From Sclerotinia nivalis (Eukaryota; Ascomycota; Leotiomycetes; Helotiales; Sclerotiniaceae): a stretch of DNA of 64,000 nt. The notes beneath the pieces were generated by a model, which did not search any database, was not told where the DNA came from, and saw only the letters and a list, made by a program, of their open reading frames with translations. This document shows positions 48,457 to 61,500 of the stretch, in pieces. Both the position numbers and the translations under genes were made by a program. Position 1 is the stretch's first letter. Every line of letters begins with the position of its first letter. The DNA lies in contig JAPEIS010000008.1 in assembly GCA_029531795.1 (NCBI GenBank), positions 1,488,001 to 1,552,000 of the forward strand. Direction: 5' to 3'.

Positions 48457-48911
48457 AAGTCTAGTACCTCACTTTTCGGCTATCCCCTCTTTTCGGCCAC
48501 CCCAAAAAACTCATCGTTATGAATACTTTACCTTATTCAACTTTTAATAATTCAACAACCATTCAATTAATTGATCTGAAATTTGAATATATTATTATTT
48601 ACAAGATGCTGAATCTATATACTGAAAATGATATTGCTGTAGCCCTTAATACAATCGCAAATGATATGTTTATACATCGAGCTAATTCAGAATATAAAAT
48701 TCCTTGTATTATACTTCAAAGTCGAATTCATAATTACCTATCTCATAAAAAAGGTATACAAAACCAACAAAAGATAACTTCGATTCAAAAGAAAAGATTA
48801 ATAGAATGGATATTAATACAAAAATTATTGGATACTAGCTCTATATATCGACAAAAAAAAAATAAAAATAAAACCCTTTTCGAAATAAAAGAAAATAATC
48901 TATTATTTTAA
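48457..48911 (+). pseudogene. Fot1/pogo-type transposase, N-terminal fragment with 5' terminal repeat
   Basis: ORF 48519-48911 (130 codons) starts at ATG and carries a Psq-type helix-turn-helix (about residues 34-77: A-L-N-T-I-A-N ... Y-K-I-P...L-Q-S-R-I), then S-I-Q-K-K-R-L-I-E-W-I-L, the beginning of the CENP-B/Tc5-type second HTH. Upstream, 48457-48500 reads agtctagtacctcacttttcggc with a repeated ttttcggc, as in fungal pogo-like TIRs, preceded by TA. The DDE domain and right TIR are missing; gypsy sequence follows. Damage is limited compared with the neighbours. Confidence 0.75.
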
Positions 48912-48929
48912 ATTCAAATAATATCAAAT

Positions 48930-50880
48930 AGAAGCTTTATTCATTTTAAAATTATACAAAAAATAATTAATTAACGATAACTAAAATCATTTCCAAAAAT
49001 TAAACTATTATTATTATTTTCAATTCTGATTCCAAATGAACAAATAGATTTTACTTTAGATACAAGATTTAATATAAATGATATTTATTGATTTTGAATT
49101 ATTAATTTTGTATCTTTTTGCTAACAAAATAAGATAAAAACTATTCGATTTATATAAAAGAAATTAGATTATATATAAGAAATTATTTAACGAAAATATT
49201 TAAACAAACCAATAATGGTTTTGAATTTTCAAAAATAAGATTTCAAAGATATATTATATAGAAAAGGAAAAATTATAAATATTTTAATCAAAGTTCTATC
49301 AAAACTTTATAATTTCGTTTATTATTATTATCAATCAAAATATCTTCGAAAAATAACAAAGATAAATATCGAAAAATTTCTTAAAAACAAATTCTTTTTT
49401 AATAATAATAAAATCAAAGAAAACCTTTTTTTATAATTTTAAAATAAATTATTTGTTTTTCTTTTATAATATATAAATATACTTTTATTATATTATATAT
49501 AGTATTACAAAATAGAATTAATATTTGAAAAGAAATTCTTCAATTTCAAAAATTATTCATTATCTTTATTGAAATTGAAAATCATATAAAAATAAATTGT
49601 TAATAATTTATCGAAAAGTTTTATTCGAGAATCAAAATTATATTATATTATATTTTTACTTTTTATTATTAAATCTAATAAAGGAATTTGTATTTATCAA
49701 GATTATTATAAATTAAATATTATTATTATTAAAAATCAATATTCTTTATCAATTATTCAAGAAACCTTTAATATACTTTATAATACAAAAGTTTATACAA
49801 AATTAGATATTATTATAGCTTTCAATAGATTATATATTATAAAAAATAATAAATAAAAGATTATTTTTATTATTCGATTTAGATTATTTGAATTATTCAT
49901 TTACCTTTTGATCTTTGTAATATATTAATATAATTTTAGTATTATATCAATTATCCTTTATTTAATGAATTTGATAAATATTATATTGTATATCTCGATG
50001 ATATTTTTATATATTTTGTAAACAAAAAACAATATCAAGAATATATTTATAATATAATTCAGAAATTACAAAATATAGGATTATAAATTAATATTAATAA
50101 ATACAAATTCGAAACAATTTCAATTAAATATTTAGATTTAATAACTATAATTGAAAATATAAAAATAGATCAAAACAAAATAGTTATTATCATTTTCTAA
50201 ATAAAATTATCATTTATTAAAGATCTTTAATGATTCTTCAGTTTTGTAAATTTTTATTAATAATTTATAAAATATTTTTAAAGATCTATTATTTTTTTAA
50301 ATGATTTTTTATAAAACATTATTTTATAATAATAAAAAAGAATATATAATCGTTTTCAAAAATTTGAAAATAGTATTTACAATAGTTTTAATATTAATTT
50401 ACTTTGATTATAATAAAAAAAACTATATTAAAAATAAATACTTCGGATTGGATTTCAAAAACAGTTTTATTTCAATATAACAATAATAATATTTTATAAT
50501 TAATAATTTATTTTTTTTCGAAATATTTTACAATAAAATATAATTATGAAATCTACAATAAAGAATTATTAGCAATTATCAAATTATTAAAAGAATAGCC
50601 ATCAGAATTACAGGATTTTCAAAAAGAATTCGAAATTTTAATTGATTGTAAGAATCTCGAATATTTTATAATAATAAAAGTTTTGAATCAATGTCAAATC
50701 CGATAATCGAAATTCCTATTTCAATATAATTTTAGAATTGTTTATCGATCAAAAACTAAAGTAATCTATTCCAATACTTTAAATCATCGATATAAAGATC
50801 GATTTAATATTATCAATTCTAATAACAAATAATTAAAAAATCAAAAATATATAATTTTGTTTAAAAATAAATTCGATATA
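48930..50880 (+). pseudogene. gypsy A2: reverse transcriptase and RNase H
   Basis: Collinear with A1 2000-3850 but more decayed. The N-I-N-D-I-Y segment near 49075 matches N-I-N-D-I-H of A1. The RT catalytic box is intact, Y-L-D-D at 49991-50002. RNase H is at about 50390-50720 with K-Y-N-Y-E-I-Y-N-K-E-L-L-A-I. The frame is cut at 50880 by the TA-flanked DNA element; no integrase follows. Confidence 0.8.
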
Positions 50881-51854
50881 CAGTTCTCATCGCCCAACTA
50901 CATACAAAATTTTATTTTTTTCAGAATTTTATAAACTTTATACCGAAATATAGATCTGATCTAGGGGAGTTCATTAAAGCAAAAATAAATTTGAATCTGT
51001 ATATAGTTTATATGTTTCAAAATATTTTGAGAAAAAAGTCCGTGCGTTTAAGCTCTTATCGGACTTATCTGGCCTTTATCGGGTTTATCGTAAAGGGGTA
51101 AAATCTCGCATCTCGTATTATTTTATATAAACTAATTAACTTTTAATCATCAAATTCCTTCATTATCTTCTCTGAGATCTTCTTATATTATTTCTGTCTT
51201 TGTATATACTATGCTACTGTTTTTTCACTCAATCCCTTTCTATATCTATTTATAAATCTAGAAGTTCGATTACAAAAACGTCTCATAATCTCTACAGTAT
51301 ATATATCCATTAGAAGCTAAAGATTCTAGTTGAATGTTTGTGTATAATCTTTTGAAGTTGTTTGAACCCTTCATTTTGAGTTATTTACAGTATTAAAGTA
51401 GTTTAATTCAAATGTAGTTTATATTTATATAATATAGAAATAAAGTTTAAATAGAATCTTAAGATTATTTCTTATAATTTCATTTATATATTATAGATTA
51501 ACTTATGAATTATACTTTTCAGAAGTATGATTTATACTTTTTGAATAGCTTCAAGATAGCGACAACGAGAGTTTGTAATTATAGATATACAAACGATAAC
51601 AAAAAAGGAAATAGTAATAATAATACAAAAAGGGGATATATCATATAAAATGTCATTTTTTGATTTTTGATCATCTATATTTCAAAATATTTTGAAGAAA
51701 ATTTTATTTCTTAAATTAAAAAAGATTGAATAAATATTTTCGAAAAAAGAATTAATTTACTATACTCCTTCGATACAGGGCTACATCTTGATATAAAAAT
51801 TATTCAATTCTGAAAAAAATAATTTTTTTGTATGTAGTTGGATGATGAGAACTG
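50881..51854 (-). mobile_element. 974-bp non-autonomous Tc1/mariner-like element (deletion derivative)
   Basis: Ends cagttctcatc... and ...gatgagaactg form inverted repeats; TA duplications lie at 50879-50880 and 51855-51856. Bases 50881 to about 51309 match the reverse complement of the 3' end of the element at 58550-61798, and about 51310-51854 match its 5' end. It lacks the middle roughly 2.25 kb (about 59094-61343), that is the transposase. The join shows about 2 bp of microhomology (TG). Confidence 0.92.
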
Positions 51855-51989
51855 TACAAATTTGGGAATCTAAATTGAAAAAAGATATTATTTGTTATTT
51901 GAAAACAAATAAGGTTTTAAAAAAGGAAAATACTATTATAAATTTATTATTTATATTACAAATCACAATTCACAATTATACTATTATAG

Positions 51990-52133
51990 ATTATAGATTT
52001 ACTAATGTTATTCTATAATACCTCAAATATTTCTTCTCTTCTATATAATCAATATTGTTTCTAATATTATCTTCCTTCTTTATAGAATATCGTTATATTA
52101 CCTAAGGTCCTTTTTACACTATAATAAACATTA
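51990..52133 (+). repeat. LTR-like 3' end fragment
   Basis: The series ttcttctcttc...cttctttatagaat...acctaaggtcctttttacactataat follows the layout of the family A LTR end (ctcctcgtag...cttttccctcaccgtgata) with RIP changes. No start or duplicate is seen. Confidence 0.3.
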
Positions 52134-53290
52134 TAATACTTTTATAAAGTTTAAATCTGGATTTCTTGATTAGTATCTATAAGAAAACAAATATTCCGAA
52201 TATCCGGAATACTAAAATCGTTATTCTAAAATGAACAATTTATACCCTGATTGAGGGATTGTAATTAAATTTATTAAGGAAATATTGAATCGATATCTGT
52301 TTTATTTGATAACGAATTTTGTTTAGAAAGAAAAGTTTTATAATAGATTCTTTATTTTATAAACTTTGAATCGTTTTCAAGATCTTTATAATTCAATAGA
52401 AATATCAAATCTTTAATATAATAATCTTATCGTAATTAAGTTTCTTTTGAATATATTTGATATAATAATAGAATATCTTTGATTTCCTTTGAATCTATTC
52501 AAATCATCTAATCAATATAGATAAAAATAATATCTAGTATTTTATTTTCAGAAATATCAATAATTGCGATTTATAATATCCGTTTTAAAATATATAGATT
52601 TTTATAAACTAATAGAATATCAAAATTGATTATAATCAGAATCCAATAATTCTTTGTTTTTATTGATATTTTGATTGTAGAAATCCTTTCTTTTTTAAAA
52701 GAAACAGATTTTATAATTCGAATACTAGATTTAATAATTTTCAGAATCTTTAGAATCTTTATATAGAAAAGTTTTGCTTTTATTATTTTTTATATTTTTT
52801 TTTAATATTTATATTTTTTATTTATTTTTAGATAATAATCTTTATATAAAATAATCTAATTTTTTTTTTCAAAAAATAAATATTATATATTTTATAATTA
52901 ATAAAAAAAATCTTTATATAATTATCTAATGTATAAACAAAATCTAAATAAATTTATTATTGAGTTTTGATCTCTTTATTGATATTTTTAAAGTATTTGA
53001 AAATAATTAAAAGTATTTGAAAATAATTAAAAGTATTTGAAAATAATTAAAAAAAACAACAATTTAATTATCTTTATTGTTGTTCAATCTCAAACAAATC
53101 CTTTATTTTGTTTTCTAGAATAAATTAAACAATGAAGATTACTTTAATCGAATAAAGTTGATTATAAAAGACGCTACCGTTTTTGATAATATATTAGATC
53201 TTATTTTCTCGAATGCGAATAATTTGAAAAGGAAAGAAAGTATATCTCTAGTTTTTAAAACGGTTTTAAAATTGATATAGTTGTTATAAA
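52126..53290 (-). repeat. Left arm of a large inverted repeat
   Basis: Matches the reverse complement of about 53690-54857, with many transitions. Examples are ctggatttcttgatta near 52155 against its complement near 54790, and tttttaaaacggt near 53250 against its complement near 53730. Contains a perfect 3 x 20-bp tandem at 52991-53050. ORF 53139-53345 (minus) belongs to its decayed coding content. Confidence 0.75.
52991..53050. repeat. Perfect tandem 3 x 20 bp
   Basis: Three identical 20-base units (aagtatttgaaaataattaa). The opposite arm has only one decayed version, so the expansion is later than the duplication. Confidence 0.85.
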
Positions 53291-53689
53291 TGCGATGGCG
53301 GGATCGTGAGTGAGGTAATTTGTTATAAGAAACTCTTTTGTTCAAATTAATTATATCGAATATAAAAAACCGTCTTTCGTATTTTTGACTAATAAGAAAA
53401 AGAAAGAGTATAATGATCGAAAAGGATATAGTGATCGTAGATCATCAGTCATATGATTAGGTATCATGTGATTACCCGTGATATAATTTGTATTTTAAGA
53501 ATACAAAATTTTCAATATAAATATATTTAATAATTACAATACTATTTATAAGATCTCTTTTGTAGAGAATACAATCATATTCAAAAAACTATATATCAGT
53601 TTTCAAAAATCGAATCTTCGAAATGATATTGATATAGAAACTAAAGCACAATACAATTATATTCTTAATTCTATTACATTTTTTCATAT
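53291..53689. other. Spacer of the inverted repeat
   Basis: Contains an LTR-end-like stretch (atcatcagtcatatgattaggtatcatgtg...cccgtgata, about 53440-53482) and otherwise A+T-rich sequence. No gene is seen. Confidence 0.35.
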
Positions 53690-55278
53690 CGTCGCTGTTG
53701 TGTTTACAGCAATTATAACAATTTTAAGACCGTTTTAAAAATTAAAGATATATTTTCTTTCCTTTTCAAAATACTTGTATCCAAGAAAATGAGAATGAAT
53801 ATATCACCAAAAACAATAATACCTTTTACAATCAATTTCATTTGATTAAAATAATCTTTTTTATTTAATCTATTTTAAAAAGTAAAATAAGGGATTCGTT
53901 TAATATTAAATAATTACAAAGATATACAAATTGTTGTTTTTTTAGTTATCTTCAAATACTTTGAGGATATCGATAAAAAGATCAAAGTTCGATAACAAAT
54001 CTATTTAAATTTTGTATATATATTAGATAATTATATAAAGAATCTTTTTGTCGATTATAAAATATATAGTATTTATTTTCTAAAAAGAATAATGGATTAT
54101 TTTATACAAAAGTTATTATTAGGAAATGAAGTAAAGATATAGATTTAAAAGAAGATACAAAAAATAATAAAAACGAAATATTTCTATACAAAGATTATAA
54201 AAACCCCGAAAACTATTGGATTTGATATTTGGTTTACAAAATCTGGTTTTTTTGAGAAAGGAGAAATCTTTATAATTAAAACGATAGTAGAAATAAGAGA
54301 TTATCAGATTCTAATTATAATCAATTTTAGTATTCTATTAATCTGTAAAAGTTTTTATATTTTAAAATGAGTATTACAGATTGTAATTGTTGATATTCTA
54401 GAAAATAAAATATTGAATATCATTTTTATTTATATTAATTAAACGATTTGAATAGATTCGAAGGAAATCAAAGATATTTTATTATTATAATATAATCTCG
54501 AATATATTTAAAGGGAATTCGATTACAATAAAATCATTATATTAAAGATCTAATATTTTTATCGAATTATAAAGATTTTAAAAGCAATTCAAAATTTATA
54601 AAACAAAGAATTCATTATTGAATTTTTTTTTATAAATGAAATTTATTATTAAATAAAACAAATTTCGATATAATACTTTCCTAATAGATTCAATTACAAT
54701 TTTCTGATCGGAATATAGATTGTTCATTTTAGAATATCGATTTTAGTATTTTGAGTATTCGGAATATCTGCTTTTTTATAAATATTAATCAAGAAATCCA
54801 GATTTGAATTTTACAAAACTAGTTATTAGAAGTATTATAATATTTGTTATTATTATAAAATCTTTAAATACAATAATTATAATATATTAATTATAATATA
54901 TAATGAATCCATTTATATTCAATATATCAAATCCGTTAAATGTATAGATTGTTAAGGATTATACTCAATAAGTTATCTATAATGCCTGATCATTTTTAAA
55001 ATCATAAATAAAAAGATTATCAAATATCCTTTTTGGCAAACGGAAAAGATATACATTGTAATTATAATAATAGAAGCATTTATATCTATAATAGTTTAAT
55101 CAACGATGATTATCGAAATCCTATCTTTTTTGTTTACAATAAATGTAATAGTAATAATCTATAAAAATGTTGGCTTTCCTTTTCGGGATAGTATTGAATA
55201 AACCTTGAAGTGGTATTGTAAAACAACTTCGATTGATTTATTCAATCTTGTTATTTTTTTAATCAATAGTTTTATTCC
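53690..55278 (+). pseudogene. Right arm of the inverted repeat; non-LTR ORF1-like (gag-like) relic
   Basis: Read on the plus strand, the arm (to about 54857) leads into a zinc knuckle at 54941-54985: C-x2-C-x3-Tyr-x6-C, where non-LTR retrotransposon ORF1 proteins have C-x2-C-x3-H-x6-C. Only the His is changed, by a C-to-T event. Basic residues follow (K-I-I-N-K-K-I-I-K). The frame continues until the copia LTR at 55279. Upstream coding is too decayed to name domains. Confidence 0.5.
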
Positions 55279-55491
55279 TGTTGGTATCGAAATGATAAGG
55301 TTCAAAGTGTAAAGTACTTTAGTCTATTTGATAAAACTTGATTCTTAATTGTTATTATTTATATTGAAAGAACGAATTTTTTAAATATATATTGAAGGAG
55401 CTTGTACGATCTTTTATGATTATATGATCTAATACGATTATATAATTTAACTATAGTTTATGATTATATGATTGTGATCCCGATATTAGCA
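55279..55491 (-). repeat. 3' LTR of the copia element (213 bp)
   Basis: Plus-strand ends TGTTGGTATCG and CGATATTAGCA are inverted repeats apart from transitions. Internal atgattatatgat-type repeats resemble mutated cacgtgatcatg units. It begins after attcc (55274-55278), which should be the target duplicate. Confidence 0.75.
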
Positions 55492-55499
55492 ATTTTTCT

Positions 55500-57030
55500 A
55501 AAAAGTCATATAATCCGAATTCCTTTAGTTCCTTAATTTTCTTTTTTCATCCATTTCGTTTTCTTGATAATAATCTTGTTTGTATCGATTAGTTCCTTTA
55601 ATGTTTGATAAGATTTATCTTTAGTTATAGTATCAATAGAGTTCGATCCTTTATTGATTCATTTGATTTTAATGATTTCTTTTCGTTTATAGGATTATTG
55701 TAACAAAAGAATATCGATTATAAATCTTTTCTTTATAATAAAGTTTAGTTTAGTGAGTAGCTCAAATAGCAAATTAGAATCGATGTATATAAAGAAAGGG
55801 ATTTGTTTTTTTAATTGAATAATAGTATTAATAATATTTTTGATTGTAATCTTTATATCAAAATCTAAAACTAATCTATATAATTTAAATATTAAAATAC
55901 TTCTTGTTATTCTTTTGTATTTAATAAAGGATCAATAAATAATATTAGTATTATTATTTTTATCTATTAGATAAATCATATATCCAATTTGAGATGATAT
56001 ATCTGTATTATTAACAAAAGATGTATTTGTAAAAGCAATTACTTTTATATTATTTAAATCAAATGATATGAAAATGAATCCTTTTGATAGATTTTCCATT
56101 TACCATTTAATAGTTTTGTTAAGTTTCTTGATATCGTTTTCTTTTGGGTTAGTTATCTGAGTAGCAATTGAAAGATGATAAGAAGTTTTTGATTGATAAA
56201 CAATAGTTATATATACTTTTCGAGTATGTTAAGCGATATATTAATCTTTGAAGGTAACATTTGTATAGATTTTGTCTTTTGTTTCTTTCAAATCTGTGTT
56301 TTCTAATATAATTAACTTCAGATTATCATATTGTTTCTTTTGATTAAAATAAAATTTATTGTTTTTTAGAAAGATTATATTATTATTAAATTTGAAAAGT
56401 GTATCTTTTGATAAATACTTTCATTTTTTAATTATAAAATTTGCCTTTTCTAGTTGTTCTTATTCTAATTTTGCGAATTCTTTATCAATTATGATAAGTG
56501 TATTGTCAATTTATAATTCTATAATATCAAAATCTTTTTTATTTGTATATAATAAATAGAGGTCAAAGATTGATTATATCATTCCTAGCTTTTCTTGATG
56601 GTGATTGTAATATATTCCAAACCAATAGTTTTCGGTTTCAGGGATACTGTATAATAATTTGATAATATGCTATATTACTTCTTTTGGTAATTTGAGTTCT
56701 ATTAGGGGTCGAATATAGAATATCTTATTCAAATTTGTAATTGATTGTATATATATTTGTATAATATTTCGTAAAAGAATATCAGTTTTCATATTCTTTC
56801 TCAATATTGTTGTAAATATTATAATAATATATTATCCAGCTTTTTAAAATGTAAATGATTGTATTAAAATATTAATCTTGCCTTTATTATAATATACTTG
56901 GATTATTAATCTTGATTTTGGAAATGCTTTTTTTGTATTCTTATATTTCATTTCATCAATAAATCGTAATCTGAAGATCTTTGTTCTTTTAAAGATATCA
57001 AAAAAAAAAAAAAATTTTCGAAAACTTTAT
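55500..57030 (-). pseudogene. copia reverse transcriptase and RNase H
   Basis: On the minus strand RT runs from about 57020 (F-V-D-E-M-K-Y-K) through I-Q-I-Y-I-Q-S and I-P-E-T-E-N-Y-W-F-G near 56640. The catalytic region near 56510-56560 reads I-D-N where copia RT has V-D-D. RNase H follows: I-A-F-T-N-T-S-F near 56030, S-Q-I-G-Y and S-I-L near 55900, ending with R-F-I-I-D-I near 55700 and I-K-W-I-N near 55640. This peptide series is characteristic of fungal Ty1/copia pol. Confidence 0.88.
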
Positions 57031-57639
57031 TTTCTATAAATCTATTAAGTTCTTTTTGATATGATTCGATACATTAGAAAAATAGATCTTCATTTTCGAT
57101 GAATATTTTATCAAATAGATCTAGAAACTTTTATTTTTTTATTTTTTGAAGGAATATTATAATTTGGGATGATGGTTTTTCGTTTGTTTTGATTTTATTA
57201 TTGAAATTGACCAAATTGATTATATTAATTATATTGATCAAATTGCTCCTTATCTTCTTTCGAAATCAGATTCTCGATTATTCTTCTGATAATAGTGTTT
57301 TAGATTATAATATTGATATTGTTTGAGAAGTAAATTGCAAAGGAGTTTCTATTATAATAGTACCATCATTATCGTTGTTATCAATTTCTTTATTGTTACT
57401 ATTGTCGATTTCTTTATTGTTAATTTCTTTTGATTTTTCTAGTTTGATTCAATATAAAATAATTGTATAATAATAGATCTGAATCTTGTTAATCCATTTG
57501 AAAATTGAATTGAATATATTTCTTTTTTCATAATTAATAATTTATAAGATCCAATCCATTCTTCAGATCGATTGCTTTTTTTATTTTCTTTTTATACTAA
57601 AATATCAAAATTGATAAATAATATATAAACTTTTGAAAT

Positions 57640-58549
57640 AAAAAATCCATTTTGTTATTTTAATACTTTCTGTATTTGATATTCTATTTGAATCTTTCGC
57701 ACTTTTTTTATAGTTTTCCGAATAGTATTAATATATTGAATAATGATTTCAATTAATGAATTGATTTCATTTATTCGAGGATAAATATCGAATATTAATA
57801 AAGTAGATATAATTCTATCAGATTCTATTGTATCATTTACAACTTTGATAATCATTTGAAGCAATATTGTATTCGTAAATTCTACATTTTTGAGTTCTTA
57901 ATTCAATATAATATAGACTCTTCGGAATGAATAATGATAGTGTTCTACTATACTAATAGAATTATATATTTCTACAAGTATACCCTTTGTAATAATAATC
58001 ATCGTATTTGTATATTATATAAATTCTTTCGTTATAAAGTTCTTTTCTGTATTATGAATAATATATTCAGATGATCCGATATAAATATCAATCCAGTATT
58101 CTCTAATTTTATTCTATATATATTTCGCAGAGATATTTTCTAATCATCGAACTGTTTGATAACAAATTGCCTCGTTTATTATATAAAGAACAGGTTTCCT
58201 ATTGATATATATAATATCAACTATAATAGAATAATTAAATTCAATATCCTTAAATAATATAAACTTGAACCTTCCAGATGATTTTCTATATTTTTGATAA
58301 TGTTCATAATATTTGATAAAATACTTGATAATTTTATAATCTTTTTTATAACTTGCTCGTTGTAGAATTCGATAGAATCTTTTTATAGAAAAATGATCGA
58401 ATCATCGATGCAATTGACGAAATTCGATATTAATCATATAGTATTCATTATATCAGATTGATTCCTGAATAAATATATTAATATTGATTTTCCAAATTAG
58501 AAAAGTATAATTAAATCATCGAATAACTAAATAGTTTCGTATTGATATA
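57640..58549 (-). pseudogene. copia integrase
   Basis: The minus strand from about 58450 reads Q-L-H then F-D-H-F in place of L-H-R-R-F-G-H (zinc finger). The core keeps I-I-V-D-I (first Asp, near 58215), I-I-H-D-T-E-K-N-F (second Asp) and V-E-H-Y-H (Glu, in a N-S-I-S-I-V-E setting). ORF 57655-57864 (69 codons) continues with A/V-N-D-T and T-L-L-I-F-D-I-Y-P-R. All three catalytic acids appear retained. The upstream join to protease is interrupted by the DNA transposon. Confidence 0.88.
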
Positions 58550-61500
58550 TAGTTCTCATCACCCAACCACATACAAAAAATTTATTTTTTTCAGAATTGA
58601 ATAATTTTAATATCAAAATGTAGCCCTGTATTAAAGGAGTATAATGAACTAATTTCTTTTTCGAAAATATTTATTCAATCTTTTTTAATTTAAAAAATAA
58701 ATTTTTTTCAAAATATTTTGAAATATAGATAATCAAAAATCAAAAAATTATATTTTATATAATATACCCCTTTTTTGTATTATTATTATTATCCTTTTTT
58801 TTGTTATTGTTTATATATTTACAATTATAAATTCTCGTTGTCGCTATCTTGAAATTATTTAAAAGGTATGAATTATACCTTTGAAAAATATAATTTATAG
58901 ATTAATCTATAATATATAAATGAAATTATAGAAAATAATCTCAAGATTTTATTCAAACTTTATTTCTATATTATATAAATATAAACTATATTTGAATTAA
59001 ATTATTTTAATATTATAAATAACTCAATAAAGTGCTCAAACAATCTCAAAAGATTACACATAAATATTCAATCAGAATCTTTAGCTTCTAATGAATTCAA
59101 AGATCTTAATAAAGAGAAACAAAAGGTTTTTAATCTTGATGTTTGGTATAATCTTCCTATACAGAAAGAAGAAGATTCCGATGATTTAGATATTGATCTT
59201 GATTCTATTTAATCAATCTTTAAATCTTTATTCTTTTGGAAATATTAAAGTATTCTTTCCTTCGATAAGAATGCTTTTATAAAACTCGAAAAGTCTAATT
59301 CGATCTTCATTAATATTTATAAAAAAATCGTCTTTTCAATCTTTTATATTTTGAAATCTGTATTATTATTATAAAAGTCCTGAACTATATAATGAAAAGA
59401 AGAGATTACAACCGAAAAGCAAAAGAAAAACTGATTTTAAATCAAATAAAAAGCAATCTAAGCTTTCTTTTGGCCTTTTTAAACTATTACAATATATATC
59501 TTAAAAACCTCAAATATTATTATCTTCTTTTCGATAACAATTTTAATATCTATCTTCGTTGTTTATTCATTTATCTCCACTCTCGTTTCTATTACTATTT
59601 AACAAACGAAAATAGAAAAAATCTAATAAAAAATACCAAAATGATTTAGAAGAAATATTTAAAGAAAAGGATGATTTTATTGATATACAAATACACAAAG
59701 TAGTTATTATAGATCTTTTAGATAAACATTCGGAATTCTTATATAATGCATTAATAGCTCTCTTCAATAAAATCGATAATATCGAAGATAATCAAAGATT
59801 CCAGATTTGTTTAATATATCGAGAAATACTTGATAATATTACTATATAGTTTAAAAGAATCATTCAAAGAGAATTTGTAATGGTATATATTCATTTCGAT
59901 CTTCAATGTTTTCAATTCTATCTTCAAAATATATTTAAACAAAAAGAATATCGAGTTAATCGAATTGAAGTATTACAAAGAGTTGTTTCGGTTATATATA
60001 AAGTTATTAATGATTATACTTTTCTTTATTGAATTAAAAGTATATTTCTTTATTATCAAATATATCGATTTTTATCAATATAAATGAAAAATAGAAAAAG
60101 AAAGGGTATATCCTTTTTAAATAATGAAGAAGTATTAGAGATTTGCAAAATATAATTGAATCAATAAGAAATAATATTATTCTTGTTTATTAATACTATC
60201 AATAAAGAGATTCTCCTATATCTTATAATTATTCCAATTAAATTTTTGGTTGTAATAATTAGTTATAAATTATTATTAAAATATAGCTTTAATCTATCAA
60301 AATTCAAAAAGGGTATTTATATTAATGATTATAAATGTTCAAACATTATTGAATATCGATAAAAGAAATTTCTTCCAATAATGGAAAAGTATAATAAATT
60401 ATTTATTTATTTCGACGAAGTTAATAAAGAATAAATTGAAATACTATTTATTCTTATATCTAATAAGAAAAAGCATATTATCTATTTTTATAATAAATCT
60501 TGTATATATGCTTTCGATTTTCGAAAGTATATTTGATTAGAAAAAGATCAACAAAAGATACCTAAAAAGGGAAAAGGAAAACTTATTCATATTTTAGATT
60601 TCATTAATATATATAGAAGATTTGTAGTAAAGAATAAAAACAGAGATATTATAAAAGAACTACAGAAAATTATTTATTTTGATATTCAAAAGAATCTATA
60701 ATAGAATAACGATTAATTGTATATACAACTCAAAAATGCTATGATTATATTCAACAAAGTATATTCAAATAAAATTGAAGTATTTATATTTGATCAATTC
60801 TTTGCCTATATTTCTATTGATGATAAAGTATTGAATACTTTCAATATGAATATTAATAGTGAAGATATTCCAAGCATTCCAAAAGATACATTTTACCCTT
60901 TGAAAACAACAAAAAACGAGATTTATAAATAAAAAACAAAAGATATAGATTATCAATCTTATAAATAAATCCAAAATACCTAAAAGTATAATAAAGACCC
61001 TTACCGAACAAAATTGTCTTCCTCGTATTGATGAAAAAATCAAACTTAAAAACAAATACTCCCCTTAATACTCTAATTCATTAGAATACCTTCCTTCGGA
61101 TCAATTCCTTCTCCAACCTTTATATTATCTAATTCGAGTTTTGCAAAATCACAAGGATTTCCAGGAATAGAAATCGATTATAATTCAAATCATCGAAGAT
61201 ACAAATCATATTTGCCTTTTTCTATCCAAATTCCATTACGAATTGAATTCTATTGAGATATATTAAGAATATTTAAAGATTAGATTTAGATAAATCGAAA
61301 AAAGGAATTTTGAAACTGCTAAAAAGAATACAATTGAGGTTTTGGATATATATATTATAAAGATTATAAAACGCTTTTGTAATCAGACTTTTAGATTTAT
61401 AAATAGATATAGAAAGAGATTGAATACAAAAACAATAATATAATATATACAAAAACAAAAAAAGTATAGAAAGATCTCAAAAAAGATAATAAAGGAATTT

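Noticed and set aside
53281..53482. Complete LTR or gene in the palindrome spacer
   Set aside because: Only an end-like motif (cccgtgata) is visible; no matching start or duplicate could be found.
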